Shown piece after piece: positions 9,731 to 17,997 of a stretch of 64,000 nt of DNA (the stretch's first letter is position 1; every line of letters begins with the position of its first letter). The notes under the pieces were generated by a model, which saw nothing but the letters and a program-made list of their open reading frames with translations, was not told where the DNA came from and did not search any database. Where the stretch lies: contig CXTY01000014.1 of assembly GCA_001404055.1 (NCBI GenBank), positions 496,001 through 560,000 on the forward strand, written 5' to 3'. The position numbers were made by a program, and so were the translations under genes. The stretch is from Roseibium album (GTDB lineage: Bacteria > Pseudomonadota > Alphaproteobacteria > Rhizobiales > Stappiaceae).

Positions 9731-10402
9731 ATGTCTGTATTGGTTTTTGATCTGGATGGCACACTTGTTTCATCCATGGAAGATCTGGTCGCCGCGTTAA
9801 ATGTCGTCATGGAAGAGGCCGGTCACACGGCCATACCGCATGAAGAAGTCTCGCATATGGTGGGGATGGGAGCGAAAGTTCTGATACAACGCGGCCTGGA
9901 CTATCACGGCATCTCGTGGACCAACGAAACAATCGAGCCTCTTTTTCAGCGCTTTCTTTTACATTATGCCGCCAATATCGCTGTTCACACCAAACCGTTT
10001 GACGGTGTGGTTCCGGCGTTGGAAGCGTTCCGCGAAGCTGGCTGGAAACTTGCTGTTTGCACCAACAAGGCAGAACGGCTCACAACGCCATTGCTGGTTG
10101 CTCTGGATCTCGACAAACACTTTGATTCCGTCGTCGGCGGGGACACTTTCGATGTGGCCAAACCGAACGCGGAACCGGTTCACGGAGCCATCGAGCGCGC
10201 CGGAGGACGCATCGAAGGGTCTATCATGATCGGTGACAGCGGGACCGACATTAACGCCGCAAGGAACGCTGGCATTCCCGTGATCGCGGTCGATTTCGGC
10301 TATACACCAGTGCATGTCTCCGAACTGGGACCGGACAAGGTCATCTCGCATTTTGACGAACTGGCACCCGCCGTCGCTGAACTTGCTGAGAAAGCGCTCT
10401 AA
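9731..10402 (+). CDS. gph: phosphoglycolate phosphatase (HAD family)
   Basis: A 223-residue HAD-superfamily hydrolase. The nucleophile motif VFDLDGTLV is at residues 4-12, motif II is VCTNK, and the C-terminal GDSGTDINAARNAG supplies the Mg-binding aspartates. The helical cap follows motif I as in Gph, which removes 2-phosphoglycolate. A GAGGA site precedes the ATG. Its last bases overlap by four the end of the convergent DUF4139 gene. Another sugar-phosphate HAD specificity cannot be excluded from sequence alone. Confidence 0.85.
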   Translation: MSVLVFDLDGTLVSSMEDLVAALNVVMEEAGHTAIPHEEVSHMVGMGAKVLIQRGLDYHGISWTNETIEPLFQRFLLHYAANIAVHTKPFDGVVPALEAFREAGWKLAVCTNKAERLTTPLLVALDLDKHFDSVVGGDTFDVAKPNAEPVHGAIERAGGRIEGSIMIGDSGTDINAARNAGIPVIAVDFGYTPVHVSELGPDKVISHFDELAPAVAELAEKAL

Positions 10403-12363
10403 AACGTCCGTATGGCATCGCCTAGTTTCGAGCGAATCTCCTCACGACGTTGCTCCAAACCAGCGACCGCCGTGTCGATGCTCTCGATCCGGGTTTCGGA
10501 CTCCGAAAGCTTGCGAATTGCGCGTTTATAGAGATCTGCGCCGGGTTGAATTGCTGACAAGTTAGCCCGGTGTCGCTGCTGATCTGTTGTTTCTTCGCTC
10601 TTTCGGCTGTTCATTTTTTGCATCTGCCACTCGATTTGAGACAGTTCGGATTGCATTTCTGCCAGTTCCTGAAGCTTTCTCGCGGTTTCCGGATCCGGCG
10701 AACGGTTCGCCATGTTCAACAGCCTGTGCTCGTCGGCGGAAACCAGCGCAAATGTTTCTGCGATCGTACGTTCTGCGACTGCCGTAACAACTTCCTTTTT
10801 GCCAGTTGGAACCTCAATTTTCAGACGGTGATGTGTCGCGGTGGTTTCCTCGAGCTGTGGAGACGAAAACGACCAGCCGGGTTGTTTCGCGTGTTCAATT
10901 ATGACTGTCCGATCGTCATCATGTGCGCCCTTCACCACATATTTGGTGGAGGTGCGCTGCCGCACGGTAGCGGTCAGGACACCGTCTGCAACCTTGATTG
11001 AGTTGATATGGCTTTCTGGCGCCGCTGTTTGTGCGATCCGAACCTTTTTGTCAGTTGCAAAACTTGCCATGCGACTTTCACCGGAAGGCATGCCGTTGAT
11101 CTGCGCATCGCCGACATACCCTTCCTCGGCATCATAAACCGTCAAGATCCCCTTTGGCAGGCTCGCGTCCGTCTCGTTGTTTATCAAGATCGCAGCAATC
11201 GGATACTGCAGTCCGCTTTCTGGCTGATAGACTGACACGGTCTCAGCAGAAACGACCTTGTCGACTATCGGTGCCGACAAGGTGTCACCTCTTTCCAGGT
11301 TTACCGGCCATGGAAGTTTAAAAGACGCAGTGACCGTGCCCTCCTGCACTTCTCCGACATTTGCTGCCGCCATATTCACAGCTTTTGGCGAGGCAACCGC
11401 AGAATTAAATGCCGCAACGCGCGAACGTTGTAACGTCCCCCCTGGTGCGGCCTCACTCTCCATGGTCAGCAAATCCGGTTCAGCACCTGTATCCACCCGC
11501 GGCACATATCCGGCAGAAACATCGATGGGCACTTCTCGACGCTGTTTCCAGTAAAGGTCATGCAGGCGCTGTTTCAAGGTTACCGGAGCTCCGGAAGACA
11601 ATGTCACTTCGACATTTTCCCAGTCCTCACCACTGGCGTTTTCCAGCACGGCCCAAGCCTGGAGGCGGGCTTTGTTGTCAGGCAGCGTCACCACTCTGTA
11701 GGCGGTCTTCCAGATAGGGGCAGGCACAACATAGGAAACAGCAACCTCCCTTGTCCCCTTGCCCGCTATTTTTAGCGATATGGTTCTGGCACCGTCAGAT
11801 TTGCCCTTGCCCACGGCGGATAGTGCCCTGGAAACTTTCTGTTCAATATCATCATCCAGAAACATGATTTCGGTGGCCGGGTCCAGAACAACGCCAATGA
11901 TACCGCCTTCGCTCAAGACTGAAACGACGTGTACTTGCCCCCTGTCACCACGATCTCGAACCGAAACGCCCAATATCAAACCTTCTATCTGTGTTCCGGC
12001 CTTGTCCAGGCGGACCTGTGTACCTTGCAATTTCGACAGGAGACGCGCCGGTGATTGCAGATCCTCCTCCGAAAACGGCAGATTCTTGAAAGTCTCGCCA
12101 AGTGGATCAGGCCCCGGGAGAGAAATCCCCTCAACAACACCGGATTGGTCGTACACGACGATGCTTTTCAGCACGTCATTCACCTGATCCAGCGGTACGG
12201 TCATCTTGATGAGACCGGAACTGTCGATGTCCGCTTTCCGGATGACTTCAGCAAGTCCACCTGAAGAAAGCGTGATACCGGTGATCGGGCCATTGTCGAG
12301 AGCCCAGCCGGAGGCCGGGAGAAATAGACAAAATATTACTGCAGAAGGCACACGAAAATACAT
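10399..12363 (-). CDS. secreted DUF4139 domain protein
   Basis: A protein of about 654 residues starting with a signal peptide (MYFRVPSAVIFCLFLPASGWA). The ATG at 12363 is chosen because the signal peptide begins there and an ACGGAG site precedes it, although the frame is open further upstream. The body is beta-rich (YVVPAPIWKTAYRVV is the characteristic DUF4139 segment). The last 130 residues are a charged coiled coil (ELAEMQSELSQIEWQMQKM and ESETRIESIDTAVAGLEQ). The family is probably periplasmic or envelope-associated, but its function is not established. It is convergent with gph. Confidence 0.85.
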   Translation of the reverse strand: MYFRVPSAVIFCLFLPASGWALDNGPITGITLSSGGLAEVIRKADIDSSGLIKMTVPLDQVNDVLKSIVVYDQSGVVEGISLPGPDPLGETFKNLPFSEEDLQSPARLLSKLQGTQVRLDKAGTQIEGLILGVSVRDRGDRGQVHVVSVLSEGGIIGVVLDPATEIMFLDDDIEQKVSRALSAVGKGKSDGARTISLKIAGKGTREVAVSYVVPAPIWKTAYRVVTLPDNKARLQAWAVLENASGEDWENVEVTLSSGAPVTLKQRLHDLYWKQRREVPIDVSAGYVPRVDTGAEPDLLTMESEAAPGGTLQRSRVAAFNSAVASPKAVNMAAANVGEVQEGTVTASFKLPWPVNLERGDTLSAPIVDKVVSAETVSVYQPESGLQYPIAAILINNETDASLPKGILTVYDAEEGYVGDAQINGMPSGESRMASFATDKKVRIAQTAAPESHINSIKVADGVLTATVRQRTSTKYVVKGAHDDDRTVIIEHAKQPGWSFSSPQLEETTATHHRLKIEVPTGKKEVVTAVAERTIAETFALVSADEHRLLNMANRSPDPETARKLQELAEMQSELSQIEWQMQKMNSRKSEETTDQQRHRANLSAIQPGADLYKRAIRKLSESETRIESIDTAVAGLEQRREEIRSKLGDAIRTF

Positions 12364-12664
12364 GTAATAACTCCGTAATCCTAGGAGACGCATTTCATGT
12401 TTGGGCAGGATTGCGGCTTTTGTGCGGAGCGTGTTGGTAGTTTGTTCAGCGTGGCTTCCAGCAATCTTCTGAGCAGCGAACCAACCAAGCAATCCCCACG
12501 GGTGGTCACTTTCCTGCTAGCAGTTTTGCCAAAAACCGTAACACAAACAGGATTGTTGGGGTTATCTCCTCAATTCTATTCTAAGTTTCTCAAAAAGATG
12601 TAGGCCCTTTTAGTATGTATCTTTGTAATATGTTTCATGAACCTATCGACCGATCGGGATCCAT
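12364..12664. other. non-coding stretch upstream of the DUF4139 gene
   Basis: About 300 bases between the divergent DUF4139 gene and the glutamine-rich ORF. It should hold both promoters. The reading frame upstream of the DUF4139 start stays open but shows no family similarity. No repeat or RNA structure was recognised. Confidence 0.35.
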
Positions 12665-13192
12665 TTGGATAATTGGGCATCTTTTACAGTGCTGGTGAGC
12701 TGCAACCGAAGAGTGGCCAGCTTTTCACGCAGAACATACGTCGCACTTGGATTTGTGCTCGCGGTGCTGGCAACGCCACAGGGATTGCTGGCTCATACAG
12801 GTTCAAATGGCGAATCCGCCCAGGGCATTTCTGTTGCAGACATGTTGCGCCAGCAAAACCCGAATGACTTTTTCGTTCAAAAGAAACCTCCCATACAGTT
12901 GGCTCAGGTTGACGTCCGGCAGCTACAGCTTGAACTGGAGCTGGAACGGCAGCGTCTTGAAGAAGTTCAGCGAAAGCTTGAAGAGGTTCGCCGCGAGCGG
13001 CGACGCCAACAACAGCTTTACCGACAGCAACAAATTCAGCTTCGGCAAGAACAACAGCAGAGCCCTACGACTGGCAATCGGCAGCAATATCAACGACATC
13101 AGTATCAGCAGCAGCAATACACTCGCAACAAAAGCCGCCGACAGCGGCACCGGAGACAACAATACAATCAACAACAATTCCGTCGGCAATAG
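12665..13192 (+). CDS. hypothetical secreted Gln/Arg-rich coiled-coil protein
   Basis: Not recognised as a family. The 175-residue frame has a hydrophobic segment near residues 25-43 ending in an LLA site, like a signal peptide. Then come a short linker, a heptad-like charged helix (LELELERQRLEEVQRKLEEV) and a tail of about 70 residues made almost only of Q, R, Y and N. The start is a TTG, and a GTG about nine codons later is an alternative. Overlapping frames are also open because of the CAG/CAA-rich composition, so coding status is moderately supported. The mature part could be a basic structural or nucleic-acid-binding protein, which is speculation. Confidence 0.5.
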   Translation: MDNWASFTVLVSCNRRVASFSRRTYVALGFVLAVLATPQGLLAHTGSNGESAQGISVADMLRQQNPNDFFVQKKPPIQLAQVDVRQLQLELELERQRLEEVQRKLEEVRRERRRQQQLYRQQQIQLRQEQQQSPTTGNRQQYQRHQYQQQQYTRNKSRRQRHRRQQYNQQQFRRQ

Positions 13193-13398
13193 GCCTTGAA
13201 CTGTCGAGCTGGACAGTTGTTTTGGTGCAATAATCGCTAGTTTCCTCGTGACCCCTGAATACTCTGACCGCAATACAAGTAATCCCCAGCCGATTTGGCC
13301 ATTATCGACTGCGTTCCTGCGCTCAAGCAAACTCCCCTGCTACTATCGCGCTGATTCCATGTATTGGCACTGTTCACCAAGACCGTTCGAGACATTTC

Positions 13399-15252
13399 AT
13401 GCAAGCGCAACAAGCCAAGAACCCGGTTCGAGAGAAACTTTTGAAGGGCCTATCCCTTCAACAGTCTGGTGAGATTGAAAAAGCACAACGGCTTTACAAA
13501 CAAGTTCTGAAAAAGGCGCCGACAAATTCTGACGCTCTGCATTTGCTGGGTGTTACATATCGTCAGCTCGGCTACCCCAAAAGGGCCGTTGAGTTTATCC
13601 AGAAGGCTATTGGATGTAATCCTAACCAGGCCCCGTTCTATGCAAATCTAGCACGTGCGATGATGGACGTCGGCACGGATCCCGAAAGTCTTTTGGCCGT
13701 CTGCAACAAGGCTCTTACTCTCAATCCCAAAGAACGCGAAGCCCGCAACATGAAAGGGATCGCTCTTACGAAGTTGGGCGACTACGAAGATGCTGAGAGA
13801 ATCTTCCAGGAACTCATCGTCGATGTTCCCGATTTTGCGGACGCTTATCAGAACTTTGGCTCACTCTTGATGAAAGCAGACCGCGCTGAGCACGCTGTGA
13901 ATTTTTATACCAAGGCAATCTTGCTTGACCCTAGCAACGTCAATAACTTCATTCAACGAGCCCGTTGTCGATTGAAACTAAAGCAATTTGAGCCATCTCA
14001 ATTCGAACTCACTGAAGCTCTGGAACGTTTCCCTGACAACAGCGAAGTCATGCACGAAGCAGCCAGATTGCTGTTTAGTATGAATGAGTCAGGCAAAAGC
14101 GTTGAATATGCGCGCAAGGCATTGGAGAGAGATCCCAAGAATTACCACAAGGCCATCACCTTGGGGGTGAGCTTACTGATGTACGGCGACAATGCAGAAG
14201 CGCTTGTTGCGATGAAAACAGCGGATAAAATTGCACCTGCTGGTAACAAGACCCTCGAATGGAATCTTTCACTTGCGTACCTGGCCAATGCTGACCTGGA
14301 AAACGGCTGGCCATTGCACAAGGCACGTTTCGGAGACGAATCTTCAAAGGTAATTAATCGTAAATTCAATGTTCCGGCATGGGAAGGTGAGGATATTTCT
14401 GACAAGACAGTTCTTGTCTGGGCAGATCAAGGACTGGGTGATGCCTTGAAGGCGGGTACCATGATGCCGGAACTTATCTCAAGGGCAGGCAAAGTTATTG
14501 TCGAGCTTTCTGAAAAAGGAGCCGATTTCTTTCGTTATTCCTTTCCAGAAGCAATCTGCCGCAAGTCTTTGACAGACCAAGACCTCAACGCAACAGCATC
14601 CGATTTTGACGTTCACGCAAACATTAGCGACCTAGTTGAATTCTTCAGGCCAGACATTGATGCTTTCAAACGGGCTCCCTGTCCGGTTTTTTCGTTTCAA
14701 AAGGAGCGCGCGCGCAAATATTTGGAACGCCTCACGGGGCACGAAGAAAAGCCCGTCATAGGTTTCTCCTGGCGCTCGAAGAACTTAGCAGTCAACCGGG
14801 CACGCTTTTACCTTTCGGCGCCGGGTATTGCGCCTATACTCGAAGCCAAAGACGCAATTTTCGTTAATTTGCAATATGCGGCAATCGACAAGGAACTCGA
14901 GTTCTTCAAGGCAAAATTTCCAGACAAATTCAATCATCTTGGAGATGTTGACCTTTTCAATGACCTCCTTGGCGCAGCGGCCTTAACAGCATGTTGCGAC
15001 TTCGTCGTATCGGCCAATACCAGTGTTGCCGATATGGCTGGACTGATAAACGTTCCAAGCATTCGGTTTGGGCAGCAGGAACCAGCGCTGTTGCTCGGTC
15101 AGAAGAATCCACCATGGTATCCATCTATGACCTACATGCATCCATTTGCGGATCGGCCGTGCGTTGATTTTGTTCCCGAGATTATAAAAGAAATGGACAG
15201 ACAGCTCGAGAACTGGACGCCTGATCAAAGAAATTCACGGCTGGAAATCTGA
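13399..15252 (+). CDS. TPR protein with C-terminal GT-B-like glycosyltransferase domain (FlmG-like)
   Basis: A 617-residue protein. Residues about 1-300 form a run of TPR repeats (for example AKRLY/A-type helices and DALHLLGVTYRQLGYPKRAV). Residues about 330-600 match the C-terminal domain seen in TPR-linked glycosyltransferases, with VIGFSWRSKN, NLQYAAIDKEL, VSANTSVADMAGL and PSIRFG. This layout is that of Caulobacter FlmG, which transfers nonulosonic acid to flagellins through TPR recognition. Here it faces a NeuB/CMP-sugar synthetase operon, which fits a protein-glycosylation role. Whether the acceptor is flagellin is unproven, since no flagellar gene is in the window. Confidence 0.8.
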   Translation: MQAQQAKNPVREKLLKGLSLQQSGEIEKAQRLYKQVLKKAPTNSDALHLLGVTYRQLGYPKRAVEFIQKAIGCNPNQAPFYANLARAMMDVGTDPESLLAVCNKALTLNPKEREARNMKGIALTKLGDYEDAERIFQELIVDVPDFADAYQNFGSLLMKADRAEHAVNFYTKAILLDPSNVNNFIQRARCRLKLKQFEPSQFELTEALERFPDNSEVMHEAARLLFSMNESGKSVEYARKALERDPKNYHKAITLGVSLLMYGDNAEALVAMKTADKIAPAGNKTLEWNLSLAYLANADLENGWPLHKARFGDESSKVINRKFNVPAWEGEDISDKTVLVWADQGLGDALKAGTMMPELISRAGKVIVELSEKGADFFRYSFPEAICRKSLTDQDLNATASDFDVHANISDLVEFFRPDIDAFKRAPCPVFSFQKERARKYLERLTGHEEKPVIGFSWRSKNLAVNRARFYLSAPGIAPILEAKDAIFVNLQYAAIDKELEFFKAKFPDKFNHLGDVDLFNDLLGAAALTACCDFVVSANTSVADMAGLINVPSIRFGQQEPALLLGQKNPPWYPSMTYMHPFADRPCVDFVPEIIKEMDRQLENWTPDQRNSRLEI

Positions 15253-15290
15253 ATACGCGCATTTACGAATAAACAATCGTAAAACTTCTG

Positions 15291-16169
15291 TCAGATTGGA
15301 TTTCGCGCAATCGCCACCAGCGTGTCTGTGCCATCTATCCGGTTGAGAGCAGCCTCATAAGCGCTGAAGAGCTCCGGTGTATCAATCAGGGATAGTGGTG
15401 ACTTGTGCCCGCCAGGTTTGCCCGACGAGAGCCAGGTTAGATGATTAGACAGCGGGTAACGCTGGACACCTTCAACAACTACGTTTTCAAACCCGGAAAA
15501 CGTCAACATACGGGTCAGGCTTTCGCGCGTATGCAACACAAGGTGCTGGCTCCACAGTGTGAAGGACTTGAAGGCTTCATTCTTCAAATCATCAAGAAGG
15601 AAGTCATTTGCATGCGGAACCTCGATGATGGCAACACCGCCCGGTTTCAATACCCGACGGATGTCCTTCAGAATTGGAAGCGGTTCCGGCAAATGCTCAA
15701 GTACATGGAAACTTACAACGGTGTCTATGCTGTCATTTGCAAATTCATCTAGCGACGTCCGGCATGGAATGCCCTCCTCTTTGAGGGCATTGACGTAGTC
15801 TCGCTGCAGCTCCACACCCGAAGCCGACGCGATTTCATGCTGCACTGATCGCAGATATGCCCCATCGCCACATCCGAAATCAACGACGTCACGGCCACAT
15901 ACATACCTGCGATATGCGGAAGAACGCCGTTCCGCGTCGCGCACGACTTCGTAGTCCCTTGCCCCGGACACGGCCAGATTGACCGTCCTGTAATCACCTT
16001 CCTCGTAAACTTCGTCACCACCGTAGAAACCGTCGATATAGATAACACCTGAAAGGCGGTCCCGATAAACGGTCACATCATCTCTGTCACGGGTTCCAGT
16101 GGCGAAGATTTCCTTGTTAGTCTCGTCAGCAACACCAATCGCGGACAGGGTCTGAAAAATGCTCGTCAT
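15291..16169 (-). CDS. class I SAM-dependent methyltransferase
   Basis: A 292-residue methyltransferase. The SAM-binding motif I is DVVDFGCGDGAYL. An acidic turn (GVELQRDYV) and the post-motif VVSFHVLEHLPEP followed by LKPGGVAIIEVPH are typical of class I Rossmann enzymes of the Methyltransf_11/23 kind. It is the last gene of the four-gene minus-strand nonulosonate operon, so a sugar or glycan methylation role is the likeliest inference. The acceptor cannot be read from sequence. Confidence 0.85.
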   Translation of the reverse strand: MTSIFQTLSAIGVADETNKEIFATGTRDRDDVTVYRDRLSGVIYIDGFYGGDEVYEEGDYRTVNLAVSGARDYEVVRDAERRSSAYRRYVCGRDVVDFGCGDGAYLRSVQHEIASASGVELQRDYVNALKEEGIPCRTSLDEFANDSIDTVVSFHVLEHLPEPLPILKDIRRVLKPGGVAIIEVPHANDFLLDDLKNEAFKSFTLWSQHLVLHTRESLTRMLTFSGFENVVVEGVQRYPLSNHLTWLSSGKPGGHKSPLSLIDTPELFSAYEAALNRIDGTDTLVAIARNPI

Positions 16170-16208
16170 CGCATTTGGCCTCGCAAAATTGAACCATTAA
16201 AAGCGTGT

Positions 16209-16910
16209 TTACGCGGTGGTGTTTGCCACTCGCCCTGACGCGATTGCGTAAGTTTCAAGAGCAAGCCAATCACGCTGTGAATCCAGGTCGATTTCTGTGG
16301 CGTCTTGTAAAACCACCGGAACATTCTTTCCAAAAAAGCGTTGTCTGGATTGGACAAAACCGTCTTTCTCAAGGGCATAAATCGCGCCAGATTCCCGAAA
16401 TTCGTCTGGACGATCTTGTCTGCGCTGACGTGGTTGGGAGACATCATGGTTCACGCCAATGCCGGTGCCGTCCGGTCTGATTTCCCACAAGAACGCATGC
16501 ACTTCGACGACTGAAAACGCCGTGTCTGCGTCAAGCCTTCGGCGCTCCTCTACAACCCTGTCAATTTCTTCAGATGTCGTAAGCGGAGCGGTGCATTGCA
16601 GAAAAACTATTGTGTCCGCAGTTTTACATGCGTCATGTGTCTCAATCGCATGGAGCAGTGCTGACTCGGAAGAAGCCGCATCACCTGATATTTCAGCAGG
16701 ACGCTTAACTCCCTGCGCACCATATTGTTCGGCTATCGCCAATATCTTGTCATCATCGCTGGTGACCAGAACCTCTGAAACAGTTGTCGAATTCAGCGCC
16801 GCCTTGATCGAATGCGCGATCAGAGGTAGCCCCAAGAATGACTTGGTGTTCTTTCCGGGTATCCCCTTTGAACCACCACGGGCCGGTATAATAGCAACAG
16901 CGCGTTCCAT
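16209..16910 (-). CDS. CMP-nonulosonate (acylneuraminate) cytidylyltransferase
   Basis: A 233-residue nucleotidyltransferase that activates a nonulosonic acid (sialic, legionaminic or pseudaminic type) with CTP. The nucleotide loop AIIPARGGSKGIPGKN is at residues 6-21, and FLQCTAPLTTSEEID and DEFRESGAIYAL are further NeuA/PseF family signatures. It starts 56 bases after the dehydratase stop and precedes the methyltransferase on the same strand. Together with NeuB it predicts a CMP-activated nonulosonate donor for the neighbouring TPR glycosyltransferase. The exact sugar is unknown. Confidence 0.88.
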   Translation of the reverse strand: MERAVAIIPARGGSKGIPGKNTKSFLGLPLIAHSIKAALNSTTVSEVLVTSDDDKILAIAEQYGAQGVKRPAEISGDAASSESALLHAIETHDACKTADTIVFLQCTAPLTTSEEIDRVVEERRRLDADTAFSVVEVHAFLWEIRPDGTGIGVNHDVSQPRQRRQDRPDEFRESGAIYALEKDGFVQSRQRFFGKNVPVVLQDATEIDLDSQRDWLALETYAIASGRVANTTA

Positions 16911-16965
16911 ATTGTTTCCTGCCTGCTTCGCGCTTCTCGAATTGAACTCGCAACGAGGTTGGCAC

Positions 16966-17997
16966 TCAAAGCCCCTGCGTGTTCACAGCAGCCTTCTTCA
17001 AGTCATAGATAGCCATGCGTCTGGCAACTTCCGGTGCAAGCACTTCCGGTTTCCAGCCTAGGATCTCTTGAGCCTTGGTATTGTCCCCTCGCAAGTAGAC
17101 AACGTCCGATGCTCTGAAATAGCGCGGATCGACGTAAGCAATGAGCTTGCCGGTCTTGCGGTCGTAGCACTTTTCCTCAAGGCCCTCGCCTTCCGAATGA
17201 AGATCGAAACCGAATTCCTGCGCTGCCAGGAAAAGGAAGTCCCGCACGGTGTATTCCGTGTTGGTGGAAATCACAAAGTCATCCGGCTCGTCATGGTCCA
17301 GCATCTTGACCATCATGTCGGTATACTCAGGTGCATATCCCCAATCACGAACGCTACTCAAGTTGCCCAAGGGCATTGCTTCTGCGTTCTGCAGCTTGAT
17401 GCGGGCAAGCCAGCTGGTGATCTTGCGCGTGACGAACTCGTATCCACGCAGTTCAGACTCGTGATTGAACAGAATGCCCGAGGTCGCGAACATGTCGTAG
17501 GCCTGCCGATAATTCACGACAATCGAATGCGCAGCCAGCTTTGACACTGCATAGGGGCTCAACGGATTGAACGGTGTTTTCTCGGTCTGAGGTTTTTCCA
17601 GCACGTCGCCGTACATTTCCGAAGTAGAGGCCTGATAGAGTTTGGTGTCTAGCTTCAGCAGACGCATTGCTTCCAGGATGTTGAGCACACCCATGTAGTT
17701 CACGTCCGATGTATAGTGCGGAAATTGAAAGCTGTCGGCCACGAAACTCTGAGCGGCCAGATTGAAGATCATTTCCGGCCGGATCTCGTTCAATATATTC
17801 TGAACGTTGGCAAATTCAGTCACTTCCAGAGTGCAAAACTTGATCTTATCGCGAATGCCCAACTCCTTGAGGCGACCCGTTTTGGAGGTACTGCCCCTTC
17901 GCATCGCTCCCCAGACTTCGTCACCGCGATTTAGAAGTGAACGCGCCAAAAAAGCGCCGTCCTGTCCGGAGATCCCGGTAATCAGCACCTTAGCCAT
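16966..17997 (-). CDS. GDP-sugar 4,6-dehydratase (GDP-mannose 4,6-dehydratase family; possibly LegB-like)
   Basis: A short-chain dehydrogenase-type sugar dehydratase of 343 residues. TGISGQDGAFLARSLL is the NAD(P) loop, NLAAQSFVADSF and STSEMYGD with SPYAVSKLAAH give the Ser/Thr-Tyr-Lys triad, and LFNHESELRGYEFVTRKIT is the GMD family signature. Family members use GDP-mannose, while LegB of Campylobacter uses GDP-GlcNAc to start legionaminic acid synthesis. The NeuB neighbour favours a LegB-like role, but residues alone do not decide. The frame extends upstream, yet ATG 17997 matches the family N-terminus. It overlaps the preceding gene by eight bases, so translation is probably coupled. Confidence 0.85.
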   Translation of the reverse strand: MAKVLITGISGQDGAFLARSLLNRGDEVWGAMRRGSTSKTGRLKELGIRDKIKFCTLEVTEFANVQNILNEIRPEMIFNLAAQSFVADSFQFPHYTSDVNYMGVLNILEAMRLLKLDTKLYQASTSEMYGDVLEKPQTEKTPFNPLSPYAVSKLAAHSIVVNYRQAYDMFATSGILFNHESELRGYEFVTRKITSWLARIKLQNAEAMPLGNLSSVRDWGYAPEYTDMMVKMLDHDEPDDFVISTNTEYTVRDFLFLAAQEFGFDLHSEGEGLEEKCYDRKTGKLIAYVDPRYFRASDVVYLRGDNTKAQEILGWKPEVLAPEVARRMAIYDLKKAAVNTQGL

